The position numbers and the translations under genes are program-made. Below the pieces are notes generated by a model. The model was not told the DNA's origin. It made no database searches and saw only the letters and a list, made by a program, of their open reading frames with translations. This document shows, in pieces, positions 40,533 to 49,346 of a stretch of DNA of 64,000 nucleotides (positions are counted from its first letter, which is position 1; each line of letters starts with the position of its first letter). The stretch spans positions 3,720,001 through 3,784,000 of the forward strand of contig NZ_OX419519.1 in the NCBI RefSeq assembly GCF_948472415.1, read 5' to 3'. Source of the DNA: Kitasatospora fiedleri (GTDB lineage Bacteria; Actinomycetota; Actinomycetes; Streptomycetales; Streptomycetaceae).

Positions 40533-41311
40533 CGCTCGCCTCCCTCACCGCGGGCCTGCCGGCGGGTCACGGCGTTGTCCGTGGCACCGGTGATGGCCGA
40601 GATGATCTGCTCCTGGTTGGTGGAGTGCTTGTCGAAGACCCCGTTGTTGCGGCCCAGCCGCAGCACCGCGACGGTGTCCGCGACCGCCATCACGTCGGCC
40701 ATGTTGTGGCTGATCAGGATCACCCCGAGGCGCTGGTCGCGCAGCCGCTCGACCAGGTCCAGGACCTGCGCGGTCTGCTCGACGCCGAGCGCGGCGGTCG
40801 GTTCGTCCAGGATCACCACCTTGGGCGAGCCGATCAGCGCCCGGGCGATCGCCACCACCTGGCGCTGGCCGCCGGAGAGCGAGGCGATCGGGATGCGCAC
40901 GCTGGGGATGCGGATCGAGAGCGAGTCCAGCAGCTTCCGGGAGCGCTGCTCCATCGCGACCTCGTCCAGGACCAGTCCGAAGTGCTTGATCTCCCGGCCG
41001 AGGAACAGGTTGCCGACCACGTCCAGGTTGTCGCAGAGCGCGAGGTCCTGGTAGACGGTGGCGATGCCCAACTGCTGGGCTTCCTGCGGCCGGTGGATGG
41101 ACACCGGCCGCCCCTCCCACTCGATCACGCCCTCGTCCGGCTGGTTGACCCCGGCGATGGTCTTCACCAGCGTCGACTTGCCGGCGCCGTTGTCGCCGAC
41201 CAGCGCGAGCACCTCGCCGGCCCGGACCTCCAGTTCGATGCCGGTGAGCGCCTGGACGGCGCCGAACCGCTTCGAGATCCCCCGCAGTGCCAGTACGGTC
41301 TCACCCGCCAC
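40529..41311 (-). CDS. Sugar ABC transporter ATP-binding protein
   Basis: 260 residues from a GTG 8 bp after GGAGG. Walker A is GDNGAGKSTL, the signature LSGGQRQ, Walker B VVILDEPTAALG and the switch His is in LISHNM. It has a single nucleotide-binding domain, whereas classical XylG/RbsA carry two, so it belongs to the single-domain (FrcA-like) CUT2 subgroup. It powers the permease encoded behind it and works with the lipoprotein encoded 32 bp upstream. Confidence 0.92.
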   Translation of the reverse strand: MAGETVLALRGISKRFGAVQALTGIELEVRAGEVLALVGDNGAGKSTLVKTIAGVNQPDEGVIEWEGRPVSIHRPQEAQQLGIATVYQDLALCDNLDVVGNLFLGREIKHFGLVLDEVAMEQRSRKLLDSLSIRIPSVRIPIASLSGGQRQVVAIARALIGSPKVVILDEPTAALGVEQTAQVLDLVERLRDQRLGVILISHNMADVMAVADTVAVLRLGRNNGVFDKHSTNQEQIISAITGATDNAVTRRQARGEGGER

Positions 41312-41343
41312 CGCGACCACCTCCTCTTCCGGTCGGGGGCGGT

Positions 41344-42447
41344 CTACTGGATTCCGGCGGCCTGGCAGGCCGAGGCGTAGTCCGGGGTGCAGATCTGCTG
41401 CGCGGTGTACAGGCCGTCGGCGATCACGGTGGACTTGATGTTGTCCTTGGTGAGCACGACCGGGGCGATCAGCAGCGAGTCGACCTTGGTGCCGCTGCCG
41501 TTGGTCGAGGTGGTCGGCTTGAGCGAGGACCCCAGGCTCTGGCCCTGGGCGAACTGCACCGCCATCTCGCCGGCCGCGTCCGCCTCCGGCTTGTACGGCT
41601 TGTAGATCGACATCGTCTGGGTTCCCGCCAGAATCCGCTGCACGGCGTCGAGTTGGGCGTCCTGGCCGGTCAGCGGGACGTTCAGGTTGGCGGCCTTGAG
41701 GGCGGTGGCGATGCCGGCCGCCATGCCGTCGTTGGCGGAGTAGACGCCCACCACGTTCGGGGCGCCGATCGCGGTGATCGCGGCGGCGGCCTCCTGGTTG
41801 GCGGTGTTCGGGTCCCACTGCGGGGTGTCGTACTCCTTGCCGATCTTCAGCTTGCCGTCGATCGCGCTGTGCGCGCCGGCCTTGAAGTCGGCGGCGTTCG
41901 GGTCGGTCGGCGAACCGTTGATCATGATGATCTGGCCGCTGCCGGCCTTGTCGCCGACCGCCGTGACCAGCGCCTCGCCCTGGAGCTCGCCGACCTTGTG
42001 GTTGTCGAAGGAGACGTAGGCGTCCACCGGGCCCTGGGCGAGCCGGTCGTAGGCGATCACCTTGACGCCCGCGTCGTGCGCCTTCTGCACCGAGGACTGG
42101 ATCGCCTTGGAGTCCACCGCGTCCAGGATCAGCACCTGGTCGCCCTTGGTCAGCGCGGTGTCCACCTGGGTCTGCTGCTGCGTCGCGTCCTGGTTGGCGT
42201 TGTAGTAGTCGATCTGCGCGTTGGGCGCCAGCGACTTGATCTTCGCCTCGATCAGCGGGCGGTCGAACTGCTCGTACCGGGTGGTCTTGGACTCCGGCAG
42301 CAGCAGGCCGATCTTCACCGCCTGGTTCGCGCTGCCGGAGGAGCCCGAGGAGCCGGACGACTGCTTGGCGCTGCCGCAGGCCGCCAGGCCCACGGCGAGC
42401 GTGGCCGCGGTGGCCGCGACGGCGATCCGACGGAGACCGGTGTGCAT
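41344..42447 (-). CDS. Sugar-binding lipoprotein (XylF-like)
   Basis: 367 residues. The N-terminus has a lipobox (AATLAVGLAAC), so the protein is anchored outside the membrane. The periplasmic-binding fold type I follows, with VKIGLLLPESKTTRYEQFD, QTQVDTALTKGDQVLILDAVDS and VVGVYSANDGMAAG, all typical of xylose-binding proteins. It captures the sugar for the ABC transporter and is the first gene of the three-gene operon. Regulation by the nearby ROK protein is likely. Confidence 0.92.
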   Translation of the reverse strand: MHTGLRRIAVAATAATLAVGLAACGSAKQSSGSSGSSGSANQAVKIGLLLPESKTTRYEQFDRPLIEAKIKSLAPNAQIDYYNANQDATQQQTQVDTALTKGDQVLILDAVDSKAIQSSVQKAHDAGVKVIAYDRLAQGPVDAYVSFDNHKVGELQGEALVTAVGDKAGSGQIIMINGSPTDPNAADFKAGAHSAIDGKLKIGKEYDTPQWDPNTANQEAAAAITAIGAPNVVGVYSANDGMAAGIATALKAANLNVPLTGQDAQLDAVQRILAGTQTMSIYKPYKPEADAAGEMAVQFAQGQSLGSSLKPTTSTNGSGTKVDSLLIAPVVLTKDNIKSTVIADGLYTAQQICTPDYASACQAAGIQ

Positions 42448-42619
42448 GATGCCCTCTTCCTGTCGATGGCGCCCCCGTCACCGAGTGTGAGAACGGTTGG
42501 CGTCCACCACGATCGGGGTTGCTCCGAGCGGGTGGCGGGGCCCGCGGCGGGCAAGCGGGGCGGGAGGGCGCGGGCAGGGTGCGACGGCACCCGTCCGGGT
42601 TTGTATGCTTCGCTCGGCC

Positions 42620-42635
42620 TCTACAGCCCTGTAGA
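42620..42635. promoter_or_regulatory. Palindrome upstream of the LCP gene
   Basis: TCTACAG-CC-CTGTAGA is a perfect 7-bp inverted repeat, about 35 bp before the LCP start. It could be an operator overlapping its promoter. Confidence 0.4.
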
Positions 42636-42668
42636 AGTTCGGCCGGCGGCAACGGGTGAGGGGGCGTC

Positions 42669-44192
42669 ATGTCCGTACGCAACGAGAGAACCGGCCACGA
42701 CGGCGGCCGCGGCCGGCGAGGGCGGCGGATCGCCCTGTGGGCCACCGTCGGCACCGTCTCGCTGGCCGTCCTGGCCGGCGGGCTGCTGTACCACCGGCTC
42801 AACGGCAACCTGAGCACCTTCGGCGGCGACGGCGTCAGCCGGGACCGGCCGCCCGCCGCCGGCGCCGACGCCGAGGGCCGCACCCCCGTCAACCTGCTGC
42901 TGATCGGCTCCGACACCCGCTCGGGCGGCAACCAGGACCTCGGCGGCGGGGAGGACGGCGGCGCCCGCTCGGACACCGCGATCCTGCTGCACGTCTACGC
43001 CGACCACCGGCACGCCGTCGGGGTCTCCCTCCCGCGCGACTCGCTGGTCGAGATCCCGCCCTGCCTGCTGCCCGACAAGACCTGGACCCCGGACCGGCCC
43101 AGCGCGATGTTCAACAGCGCCTTCTCGGTCGGCGACACCGAACAGGGCAACCCGGCCTGCACCCAGAACACCGTCGAGAAGCTCACCGGCCTGCGGATCG
43201 ACCACACCCTGGTGATCGACTTCCAGGGCTTCGCCGACATGACCACCGCGGTCGGCGGCGTCGACGTCTGCCTGCCGCAGGCCGTCCACGAGGGCGACCT
43301 GGACCCCCACCTCGGGCAGCGCGGCAAGGAACTGTTCAAACAGGGCCACCAGACCGTCTCCGGACAGGCCGCGCTCGACTACGTCCGCATCCGGCACGGC
43401 CTCGGCGACGGCTCCGACATCGGCCGCACCAAGCGCCAGCAGGCCTTCCTCGCCGCGCTGATCAGGCAGGTCAAGGCGCAGGGCATGGACCCCACCACCC
43501 TGCTGCCGCTGGCCGACGCCGCCACCAAGGCGCTCACCGTGGACGAGGGACTCGGCTCCGCGGGCAAGCTGGTCGACTTCGCGATGTCGCTCAAGGACGT
43601 CGACCTGCACGACGTCAAGTTCCTCACCGTCCCCTGGCGCTACCAGGGCGAACGGGTCGCCCTGGTGCACCCCGACGCCGACCAGCTGTGGGCCGCGCTG
43701 CGCTCCGACCGCACCCTGGACGGGCAGGACGCCTCCGCCTCGGCCTCTGCTTCCGCCTCCGCTTCGGCCTCCGCCGAACCCGTCTCCGCCGCCTCCGCCG
43801 GCCCCGCCGCGGTCGACGGCGCCGGTATCCGGGTCGCGGTCCACAACGGCACCGACACCGCCGGGCTGGCCACCCGGGCCGCCCGGGTCCTGGAGGACTC
43901 CGGCTTCACCGTCACCGGCCGGGCCGACGCCGCCTCCCGCACCCACCGCGGCACCCTGGTCGAATACGGGTCCGGCGAGAAGGCCGCCGCCGAGAAGGTC
44001 GCCGCCCTGTTCCCCGGCACCACCCTCCAGCCCGGCGACCGCGCCGGGATCACCCTCACCCTGGGCGCCGACTACGCGGGCACCCCCGACCCCACCACCG
44101 CCCCACCGGCCCCCACCGGCCCGCTGCCCACCAGCGTCAGCCAGGCCCGCTCCGCCGACGAGGACGCCTGCGCCGACCTCACCTACGGCTGA
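42669..44192 (+). CDS. LytR-CpsA-Psr (LCP) family protein
   Basis: 507 residues. One N-terminal membrane segment (ALWATVGTVSLAVLAGGLLY) is followed by the LCP domain: NLLLIGSDTRSGG, RSDTAILLHVYADH, VSLPRDSLVEIP, and ALDYVRIRHGLGDGSDIGRTKRQQAFL, which holds the conserved Arg residues. A Ser-Ala repeat linker (about residues 355-370) leads to a LytR_C domain (GIRVAVHNGTDTAGLA). LCP enzymes attach teichoic acids or other glycopolymers to peptidoglycan on the outer membrane face. It stands alone. Confidence 0.93.
   Translation: MSVRNERTGHDGGRGRRGRRIALWATVGTVSLAVLAGGLLYHRLNGNLSTFGGDGVSRDRPPAAGADAEGRTPVNLLLIGSDTRSGGNQDLGGGEDGGARSDTAILLHVYADHRHAVGVSLPRDSLVEIPPCLLPDKTWTPDRPSAMFNSAFSVGDTEQGNPACTQNTVEKLTGLRIDHTLVIDFQGFADMTTAVGGVDVCLPQAVHEGDLDPHLGQRGKELFKQGHQTVSGQAALDYVRIRHGLGDGSDIGRTKRQQAFLAALIRQVKAQGMDPTTLLPLADAATKALTVDEGLGSAGKLVDFAMSLKDVDLHDVKFLTVPWRYQGERVALVHPDADQLWAALRSDRTLDGQDASASASASASASASAEPVSAASAGPAAVDGAGIRVAVHNGTDTAGLATRAARVLEDSGFTVTGRADAASRTHRGTLVEYGSGEKAAAEKVAALFPGTTLQPGDRAGITLTLGADYAGTPDPTTAPPAPTGPLPTSVSQARSADEDACADLTYG
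43731..43775. repeat. Ser-Ala coding tandem repeat
   Basis: About seven GCCTC(C/G)-type hexamers encode the ASASASASAS linker between the LCP and LytR_C domains. Confidence 0.6.
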
Positions 44193-44228
44193 ACCGCCGC
44201 CCGCACCGCCGTCGCCGGTGTTCCGGCG

Positions 44229-44774
44229 TCAGGCGGCGGGCGGGAGCAGGCGGGTGAGCAGGCGGCGGCCTTCGGGCCAGTCGCCGAGGTGGGAGGCGGC
44301 GTTGATGTGGCCGAGGTCGCCGGCTTCGACGAGGTCGGCGCCGAGGGCGGTGGCGGTGGCCCGGGCGTGGGCGGGGGTGGCGTAGGGGTCGTCGCCGCTG
44401 GCCACCAGGAGGGTGCGGAAGGGGAGCGGGGCCGGGCGCGGGTGGTGGTAGCCGGTGGCTTCGGCAGGGAAGGCGGGGCCGTGCGGGTCGGGGGCGGCGA
44501 CCAGCAGCGCGCCGGTGACGTCCGGGTCGGCGTGGTCGGCCGCCCATTCGATCAGGGTGGTGCAGCCGAGGCTGTGGGCGACGATCAGCTTGGGGCCGGG
44601 GGTGCCGCGCAGGGTGGCGTCCAGGTCGGCGACCCAGGCGTCGCGTTCGGGGTGGTCCCAGGAGTCGTGCTCGACCCAGACGGTGCGGCGGTCGGCGGCG
44701 TGCCAGTGGTGCTGCCAGTGCCCGGGGCCGGAGTTGCCGATGCCCGCGAGGTGCACAAAGGTGACGGATTCCAT
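44229..44774 (-). CDS. RBBP9/YdeN-type alpha/beta hydrolase
   Basis: 181 residues, the usual size of the small serine hydrolases of this group. The nucleophile elbow is AHSLGCTT, with Ser in the centre, the acid is probably in ASGDDPY and the catalytic His in LGHINAASHLGDW, which is also a family hallmark. An N-terminal GNSGPGHWQHHW motif fits the same family. Small ester or peptide substrates are likely. It is convergent with the LCP gene and upstream of a long promoter region. Confidence 0.88.
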   Translation of the reverse strand: MESVTFVHLAGIGNSGPGHWQHHWHAADRRTVWVEHDSWDHPERDAWVADLDATLRGTPGPKLIVAHSLGCTTLIEWAADHADPDVTGALLVAAPDPHGPAFPAEATGYHHPRPAPLPFRTLLVASGDDPYATPAHARATATALGADLVEAGDLGHINAASHLGDWPEGRRLLTRLLPPAA

Positions 44775-45266
44775 GGAGACCTCGTGCTCGGCGCCGCGGA
44801 CCGGCGGTCCGGCGGCGCGGGAAGGACCGGGAGTCGGCGCTGACCCCGCGGGAGGAGGGGTGGATCGTGTGTCCGCACCTTAACGGCAGGTTGCGCGGCG
44901 TGGCGGTCTCGTGCGGGCGCCGACCGGAGGGCAGTATGAAGCGCTTCTTGACGCGGTGTCGGAAAAACCCGGAAACTCGCGCGTTGCTCCCGCCCCGGAG
45001 ACCCACCCTGTGGTAAACGGCCCGGTGGGAGGCGGTGGAACGACCGCGGGGGGCCGGTCGGACCGGGTACTGACGATCGATCAGGGTGCTGACCTGGGGT
45101 TCCAACTACCCTTGTCCACCCCGGAGCAGACGGGCCTTCACGCCTGGCCGGACGACCGTTCACCTGTTCGCCCGATGATACGATCATCCCGCTTGGGGGA
45201 GCGGCGGGTTCACCCTGCGATGACGGGGATTCAGCAGTCGGCCGCCAGTCGCCTGAAGAGAGTCTT
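44775..45266. other. Promoter region upstream of the conservon
   Basis: About 490 bp without a convincing gene. A palindrome GATGAT-ACG-ATCATC lies at 45174-45188, about 80 bp before the cvnA start, and an AGTCGGCCGCC...GAAGAG stretch precedes the ATG. The palindrome contains a TACGAT-like -10 hexamer. Confidence 0.4.
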
Positions 45267-46535
45267 ATGACGAAATACACAGCGGACCCGTTGCTCTGGG
45301 TTCTCTTCCTCGTCCTGGCCGCCGCGGTCCTCATCGTGGTCCGCCAGCGCAAGGCAGCAGCGGCACTCCGACAGGAGATCAACGGGCTCCGGGAGCACTA
45401 CACCGACCTGGAGCACCACTATACGCAGTCGGTCGCCTCCGCTCAGGAGCAAGCGGACGAGGCAACCAAAACGGTATTGAAGTCCGCCATGCGGACGCTC
45501 CAGGGCCTCGCGGCGGAGCAGCAGTTGATCCTCTCCCGGCTGCAGGACAAGTACGGCGAGTCCGTCATGCTGCAGGACCTGCTGGAGGTCGACCACACCA
45601 ACTCCCAGTTCGGCCGCCGCGCCCAGTCCATCGCCGTCCTGTGCGGCGGCTGGCTCGGCCGCCACCGCGACGTCGCCTCGGTGTACGACGTGGTGCGCTC
45701 CGCCCAGGGCCGCATCCGCCACTACCGCCGGGTGGAGATCCTCTCCCAGGTGGACTTCGGCATCTCCAGCCGCGCGGTGGAGCCGGTCGCCCTGGCGCTG
45801 GCCGAGCTGCTCGACAACGCGACCTCGTACTCCAGCCCCGACACCGTCGTCGAGATCAACATCCGCACCGTGCCCAAGGGCGTGGTGATCGTGGTGGACG
45901 ACGCCGGCGTCGGCATGAACGACGAGGAACGGGCCCGCGCCGAACGGCTGCTGACCACCGAGCGGGTCACCGGCGTCAGCGGCCTCGGCAACCCGCCGCA
46001 GTTCGGCCTCGCCGTGATCGGCGTGCTCTCCGAGCGCTTCGGCTTCGAGGTCTCGGTGGACTCCACCTCCCCCTACGGCGGTGTCCGCTCCGTGCTGCTG
46101 CTGCCGCACGAGCTGCTCACCAACATGCCGGAGCGGCGCGCCCAGCCGCCCGCCCCGACCGTCCAGGCGGCCGTCCAGAGCCAGGCACCCGCCCCGGCCC
46201 CGGCGCCCGTCCCCGTGGCGCGACCGGCAGCGCAGCCGGCCGCGCTGCCCGCCGCGGTCCCTCCCGCGGCGACCGAATCCTTCGGCTCCACCGAGGACGG
46301 CCTGCCGATCCGCCGCCGCAAGCGGCCGATGGCGATCGTCCCGACGAACGAATCCGCCCCCTACGGCGCGCCCGCAGCGCCCGCCGCCCCCTCGTCCCGT
46401 TCCGGGGCGCAGACCGCGGCGATGCTGGGGGCTTTCCAGCGCGGCACCAGGTCCGGTCGCGCCACCCAGCGGGACGACGCGAACCAGACGACCAGCACCC
46501 GCGGTGCAAGCAGTGAAGGGCATGAGTTCTCGTGA
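45267..46535 (+). CDS. cvnA: Conservon sensor histidine kinase-like protein CvnA
   Basis: 422 residues. One N-terminal membrane segment (LLWVLFLVLAAAVLIVV), a coiled-coil helix, a DHp-like helix and an ATP-binding domain (ALAELLDNATSYSSP N box; VDDAGVGM G1 box; GNPPQFGLAVIGVLSERFGF G2 box). A Pro/Ala-rich tail of about 130 residues follows. Conservon kinases form a membrane complex with the roadblock, DUF742 and GTPase proteins and behave like a receptor for a eukaryotic-type G protein. First gene of a tightly overlapping operon. Confidence 0.93.
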   Translation: MTKYTADPLLWVLFLVLAAAVLIVVRQRKAAAALRQEINGLREHYTDLEHHYTQSVASAQEQADEATKTVLKSAMRTLQGLAAEQQLILSRLQDKYGESVMLQDLLEVDHTNSQFGRRAQSIAVLCGGWLGRHRDVASVYDVVRSAQGRIRHYRRVEILSQVDFGISSRAVEPVALALAELLDNATSYSSPDTVVEINIRTVPKGVVIVVDDAGVGMNDEERARAERLLTTERVTGVSGLGNPPQFGLAVIGVLSERFGFEVSVDSTSPYGGVRSVLLLPHELLTNMPERRAQPPAPTVQAAVQSQAPAPAPAPVPVARPAAQPAALPAAVPPAATESFGSTEDGLPIRRRKRPMAIVPTNESAPYGAPAAPAAPSSRSGAQTAAMLGAFQRGTRSGRATQRDDANQTTSTRGASSEGHEFS

Positions 46536-46933
46536 ACGACGATCTGTCTTGGATGCTCGACAGCGCGCTGGAGATCCCCGGGGCCCTGCACGCGGTCCTG
46601 ATCTCCGCCGACGGCCTGCTGATGGCCCGCACCAGGGACATCGACAAGGACAACGCCGACCGGGTGGCCGCCGCGATGAGCGGCGTCCAGTCGCTCAGCC
46701 GCTCGCTCGGCTTCTTCTGCGACAACCCGACGCAGCGCTGGCAGCAGACCCTGGTCGAGTTCGACGGCGGCTGGGTGTTCCTGATCTCCGCCGGTGACGG
46801 CGCCTACCTCGGCGTCTCCGCGCTGCCGGACGTCGACATGCAGGACATCACCTTCCGGATGCAGCAACTCGTGGGCCAGCTCGGCAAGTTCCTCGCCGCG
46901 CCGCCCCGCGAGGACATCGGGGTCCGCAGGTGA
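46532..46933 (+). CDS. cvnB: Roadblock/LC7 protein CvnB
   Basis: 133 residues. The roadblock/LC7 fold is seen as LDSALEIPGALHAVLISADGLLMA and VEFDGGWVFLISAGDGAYLGVSA. Such proteins act as adaptors or GTPase-activating partners of the conservon GTPase. The GTG start overlaps the cvnA stop by 4 bp and its own stop overlaps cvnC by 4 bp. Confidence 0.93.
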   Translation: MNDDLSWMLDSALEIPGALHAVLISADGLLMARTRDIDKDNADRVAAAMSGVQSLSRSLGFFCDNPTQRWQQTLVEFDGGWVFLISAGDGAYLGVSALPDVDMQDITFRMQQLVGQLGKFLAAPPREDIGVRR

Positions 46934-47310
46934 GGGGCGGCGGCGAGGACTTCGAGTTCGAGCCTGCGGATTTAGTCCGCGCCTACATCATCACCAAGGG
47001 GCGGGAGCTGCCCGACGAGCAGCAGCTGTCCCTGATCACCCTGGTCACCGCCACCCCGGAGGAAGGCCGCCGCCCCAACCGGCTCACCCCGGAGGAGGAG
47101 CGGCTGCTGGACATCTGCTCGGCCGGCTACCTCTCGGTCGCCGAGGTGGCGGGCCACACCCGGCTGCCGCTGGGCGTGGTCCGCATCGTCCTGGCCTCGC
47201 TCACCGAGAGCGGCCACCTGATGACCCGTCCGCCGGTCCCGAGGGCCCGGAACGCCGACAAGGACCTTCTGGAGGAGGTGCTCAATGGGCTTCACCGCAA
47301 GTTCGGATGA
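46930..47310 (+). CDS. cvnC: DUF742 protein CvnC
   Basis: 126 residues. The DUF742 domain includes LVRAYIITKGRELPDEQQLSL, EEERLLDICSAGYLSVAEVAGHTRLPLGVVRIVLASL (a winged-helix-like part) and ends with LLEEVLNGLHRKFG. It has a rare TTA leucine codon at codon 15 (46972-46974), so its translation may depend on the developmental tRNA encoded by bldA. Its end overlaps cvnD by 26 bp. Confidence 0.93.
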   Translation: MRGGGEDFEFEPADLVRAYIITKGRELPDEQQLSLITLVTATPEEGRRPNRLTPEEERLLDICSAGYLSVAEVAGHTRLPLGVVRIVLASLTESGHLMTRPPVPRARNADKDLLEEVLNGLHRKFG

Positions 47311-47896
47311 CCGGGGCGTGCTGACCACCGACGACTACGTCGCCGGAGGTGCCACCCAGACCGCCGTGAAGATCCTCGTCGTCGGACACTTCGCCGTCGG
47401 CAAGACCACCTTCATCGGTTCGATCTCCGAGATCGAACCGCTCTCCACCGAAGAGACCATGACCCAGGCCGCCGAGGCCGTCGACGACCTCAAGGGCGTC
47501 AAGGGCAAGACCACCACCACGGTCGCCCTGGACTTCGGCCGCCTCACCCTCAGCGAACGCGTGGTGCTCTACCTGTTCGGCACCCCCGGGCAGACCCGCT
47601 TCGTCCAGATGTGGGAGGACATGGCCCGCGGCGCCCTCGGCGCGCTGATCCTGGTCGACCCCGAACGGCTCGCCGACTCCTTCCCCGTGATCGACCTGAT
47701 CGAGCAGTACGGGCTGGACTACGCCATCGCCGTCAACCACTTCGACGGCAACCCTGAGCGCGCCGAGAAGGCGCTGCGGGAGGCCCTCGACCTGCTCGAC
47801 GAAACCCCGGTCGTCACCTGCGACGCGCGCAACGAGAAGTCGTCGGCCGCCGCACTCACCACTCTCGTCCGCTATTTGCTGGACCGCGCCAGCTAG
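47285..47896 (+). CDS. cvnD: Conservon small GTPase CvnD
   Basis: 203 residues. The P loop is GHFAVGKTT (G1), the Thr-rich switch I is in KTTTTVALDFG, the G3 is reduced to LFGTPGQTRF, and G4 is AVNHFDG (N-H-x-D in place of NKxD), as usual for this MglA-like, ATP/GTP-binding family. It is the output module of the conservon complex. It starts inside cvnC and is followed 15 bp later by the P450 gene. Confidence 0.93.
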   Translation: MGFTASSDDRGVLTTDDYVAGGATQTAVKILVVGHFAVGKTTFIGSISEIEPLSTEETMTQAAEAVDDLKGVKGKTTTTVALDFGRLTLSERVVLYLFGTPGQTRFVQMWEDMARGALGALILVDPERLADSFPVIDLIEQYGLDYAIAVNHFDGNPERAEKALREALDLLDETPVVTCDARNEKSSAAALTTLVRYLLDRAS

Positions 47897-47911
47897 GAGC
47901 AATACGCAGCC

Positions 47912-49228
47912 ATGGACGCTCACTCTTCCGCCCCGGTACCCCCGCCCGGGTGCCCGGCCCACGGCGGCCGAGTGCCGCTGTACGGAGCCGAGTTCGCCGC
48001 CAACCCGCAGTCGTACTACGACTACCTGCGGCACTACGGCCCGACCGCCCCGGTCGAGCTGGCCCCCGGGGTGAACGCCACCCTGGTCACCGAGTACTCG
48101 GCCGCCCTGCAGCTGCTGCAGGACTCCGCGACCTTCCGCAAGGACGGGCGGCGGTGGCGCGAGCTCAACGAGGGTGTCGTCCCGATGGACAGCCCGGTGG
48201 TCCCGATCCTCATGCACCGGCCCAACGCCATGTTCGCCGACGGCGCCGAGCACCTGCGGCTGCGCCAGGCCATCACCGACACCATGGCCCGGATCGACTC
48301 CCGCCGGCTGTCCCGGGTCACCCAGCAGGTCTCCGACTTCCTGATCGCCCAGTTCGGCTACCGGGGCTCGGTCGACCTGGTCGGCGGCTACGCCCGGCAG
48401 CTGCCGCTGTTCGTCTTCAACGAACTGTTCGGCTGCCCCGCCGACATCGGCGACCGGGTGCTGTTCGGCATCACCGGCATGTTCGACGGCATCAACGCGG
48501 AGCAGGCCGCCGAGGTGCTGTACGGCGCGGTCGGCGAACTCGTCGCGCTCAAGCGCAGCCGTCCCGGCGAGGACGTCGCCTCCTGGCTGATGCAGCACCA
48601 GGCGCGGCTCACCGACCAGGAGGCCGTGCACCAGCTCGCCCTGCTGCTGGCCGGCACCGACCCGGAGGGCAACTTCATCGGCTCCACCCTGCACCGGCTG
48701 CTCACCCACGACGCGTACGCCCACCAGGGCGGCCTGATCGACGAGGCGATCGACGACACGCTGTGGGAGAACCCGCCGTTCGCGAACCTCGCCCCGCACT
48801 ACCCGGCGATGGACACCGAGTTCGCCGGCGAGCAGTTCAAGGCCGGCGACCTGATGCTGGTCTCGTTCGCCGCCGCCAACCGCAGCCCGATCCTGGCCGG
48901 CGAGCGCCAGGTCGGCAGCCGGGCGCACCTGGCCTGGAGCGCCGGCCCGCACGCCTGCCCCTCCAAGGACTCGGCGCGGCAGATCGCGATGACCGCGATC
49001 GAGAACCTGTTCAACAAGCTGCCGGACATCGAACTCGCCGTCCCCGAGGCCAGCCTGAGCTGGCGTCCGGGCCCGTTCAACCGCGGCCTGGTCGCGCTCC
49101 CCACCCGGTTCAGCCCGGTCGAGCCGGCCCGTCCGGTGCCCGCCGCCGCGCCGGCCCGGCCGGTGGCGGCCAAGACCCCGGAGAAGACCGGACGGTGGAG
49201 CCAGTTCCTCAACTGGCTGTCCAAGTGA
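47912..49228 (+). CDS. cvnE: Conservon cytochrome P450 (CYP157-like)
   Basis: 438 residues. The heme-ligand loop is AWSAGPHACPSKDSARQIA, with Cys in the expected place, and the I helix reads LALLLAGTDPEGN. In place of the usual ExxR of the K helix there is D282-T-L-W285 (IDDTLWENPP). Loss of ExxR is known for the CYP157 family in Streptomyces conservons; here both residues are changed. It is translated with the conservon, and a prenyltransferase gene begins 118 bp behind, so it may oxidise a prenylated product or act in signalling. Confidence 0.9.
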   Translation: MDAHSSAPVPPPGCPAHGGRVPLYGAEFAANPQSYYDYLRHYGPTAPVELAPGVNATLVTEYSAALQLLQDSATFRKDGRRWRELNEGVVPMDSPVVPILMHRPNAMFADGAEHLRLRQAITDTMARIDSRRLSRVTQQVSDFLIAQFGYRGSVDLVGGYARQLPLFVFNELFGCPADIGDRVLFGITGMFDGINAEQAAEVLYGAVGELVALKRSRPGEDVASWLMQHQARLTDQEAVHQLALLLAGTDPEGNFIGSTLHRLLTHDAYAHQGGLIDEAIDDTLWENPPFANLAPHYPAMDTEFAGEQFKAGDLMLVSFAAANRSPILAGERQVGSRAHLAWSAGPHACPSKDSARQIAMTAIENLFNKLPDIELAVPEASLSWRPGPFNRGLVALPTRFSPVEPARPVPAAAPARPVAAKTPEKTGRWSQFLNWLSK

Positions 49229-49346
49229 TCTTCACGACAGTACTCATGTCACTTGCGTCGCATGAATATTGATCGGCTCGGGTATTCAGCAGCGCAATTG
49301 CCTCCGCCATATGCGGTTGCCCGCTGACCGAGAACAGGAGGGTGTC

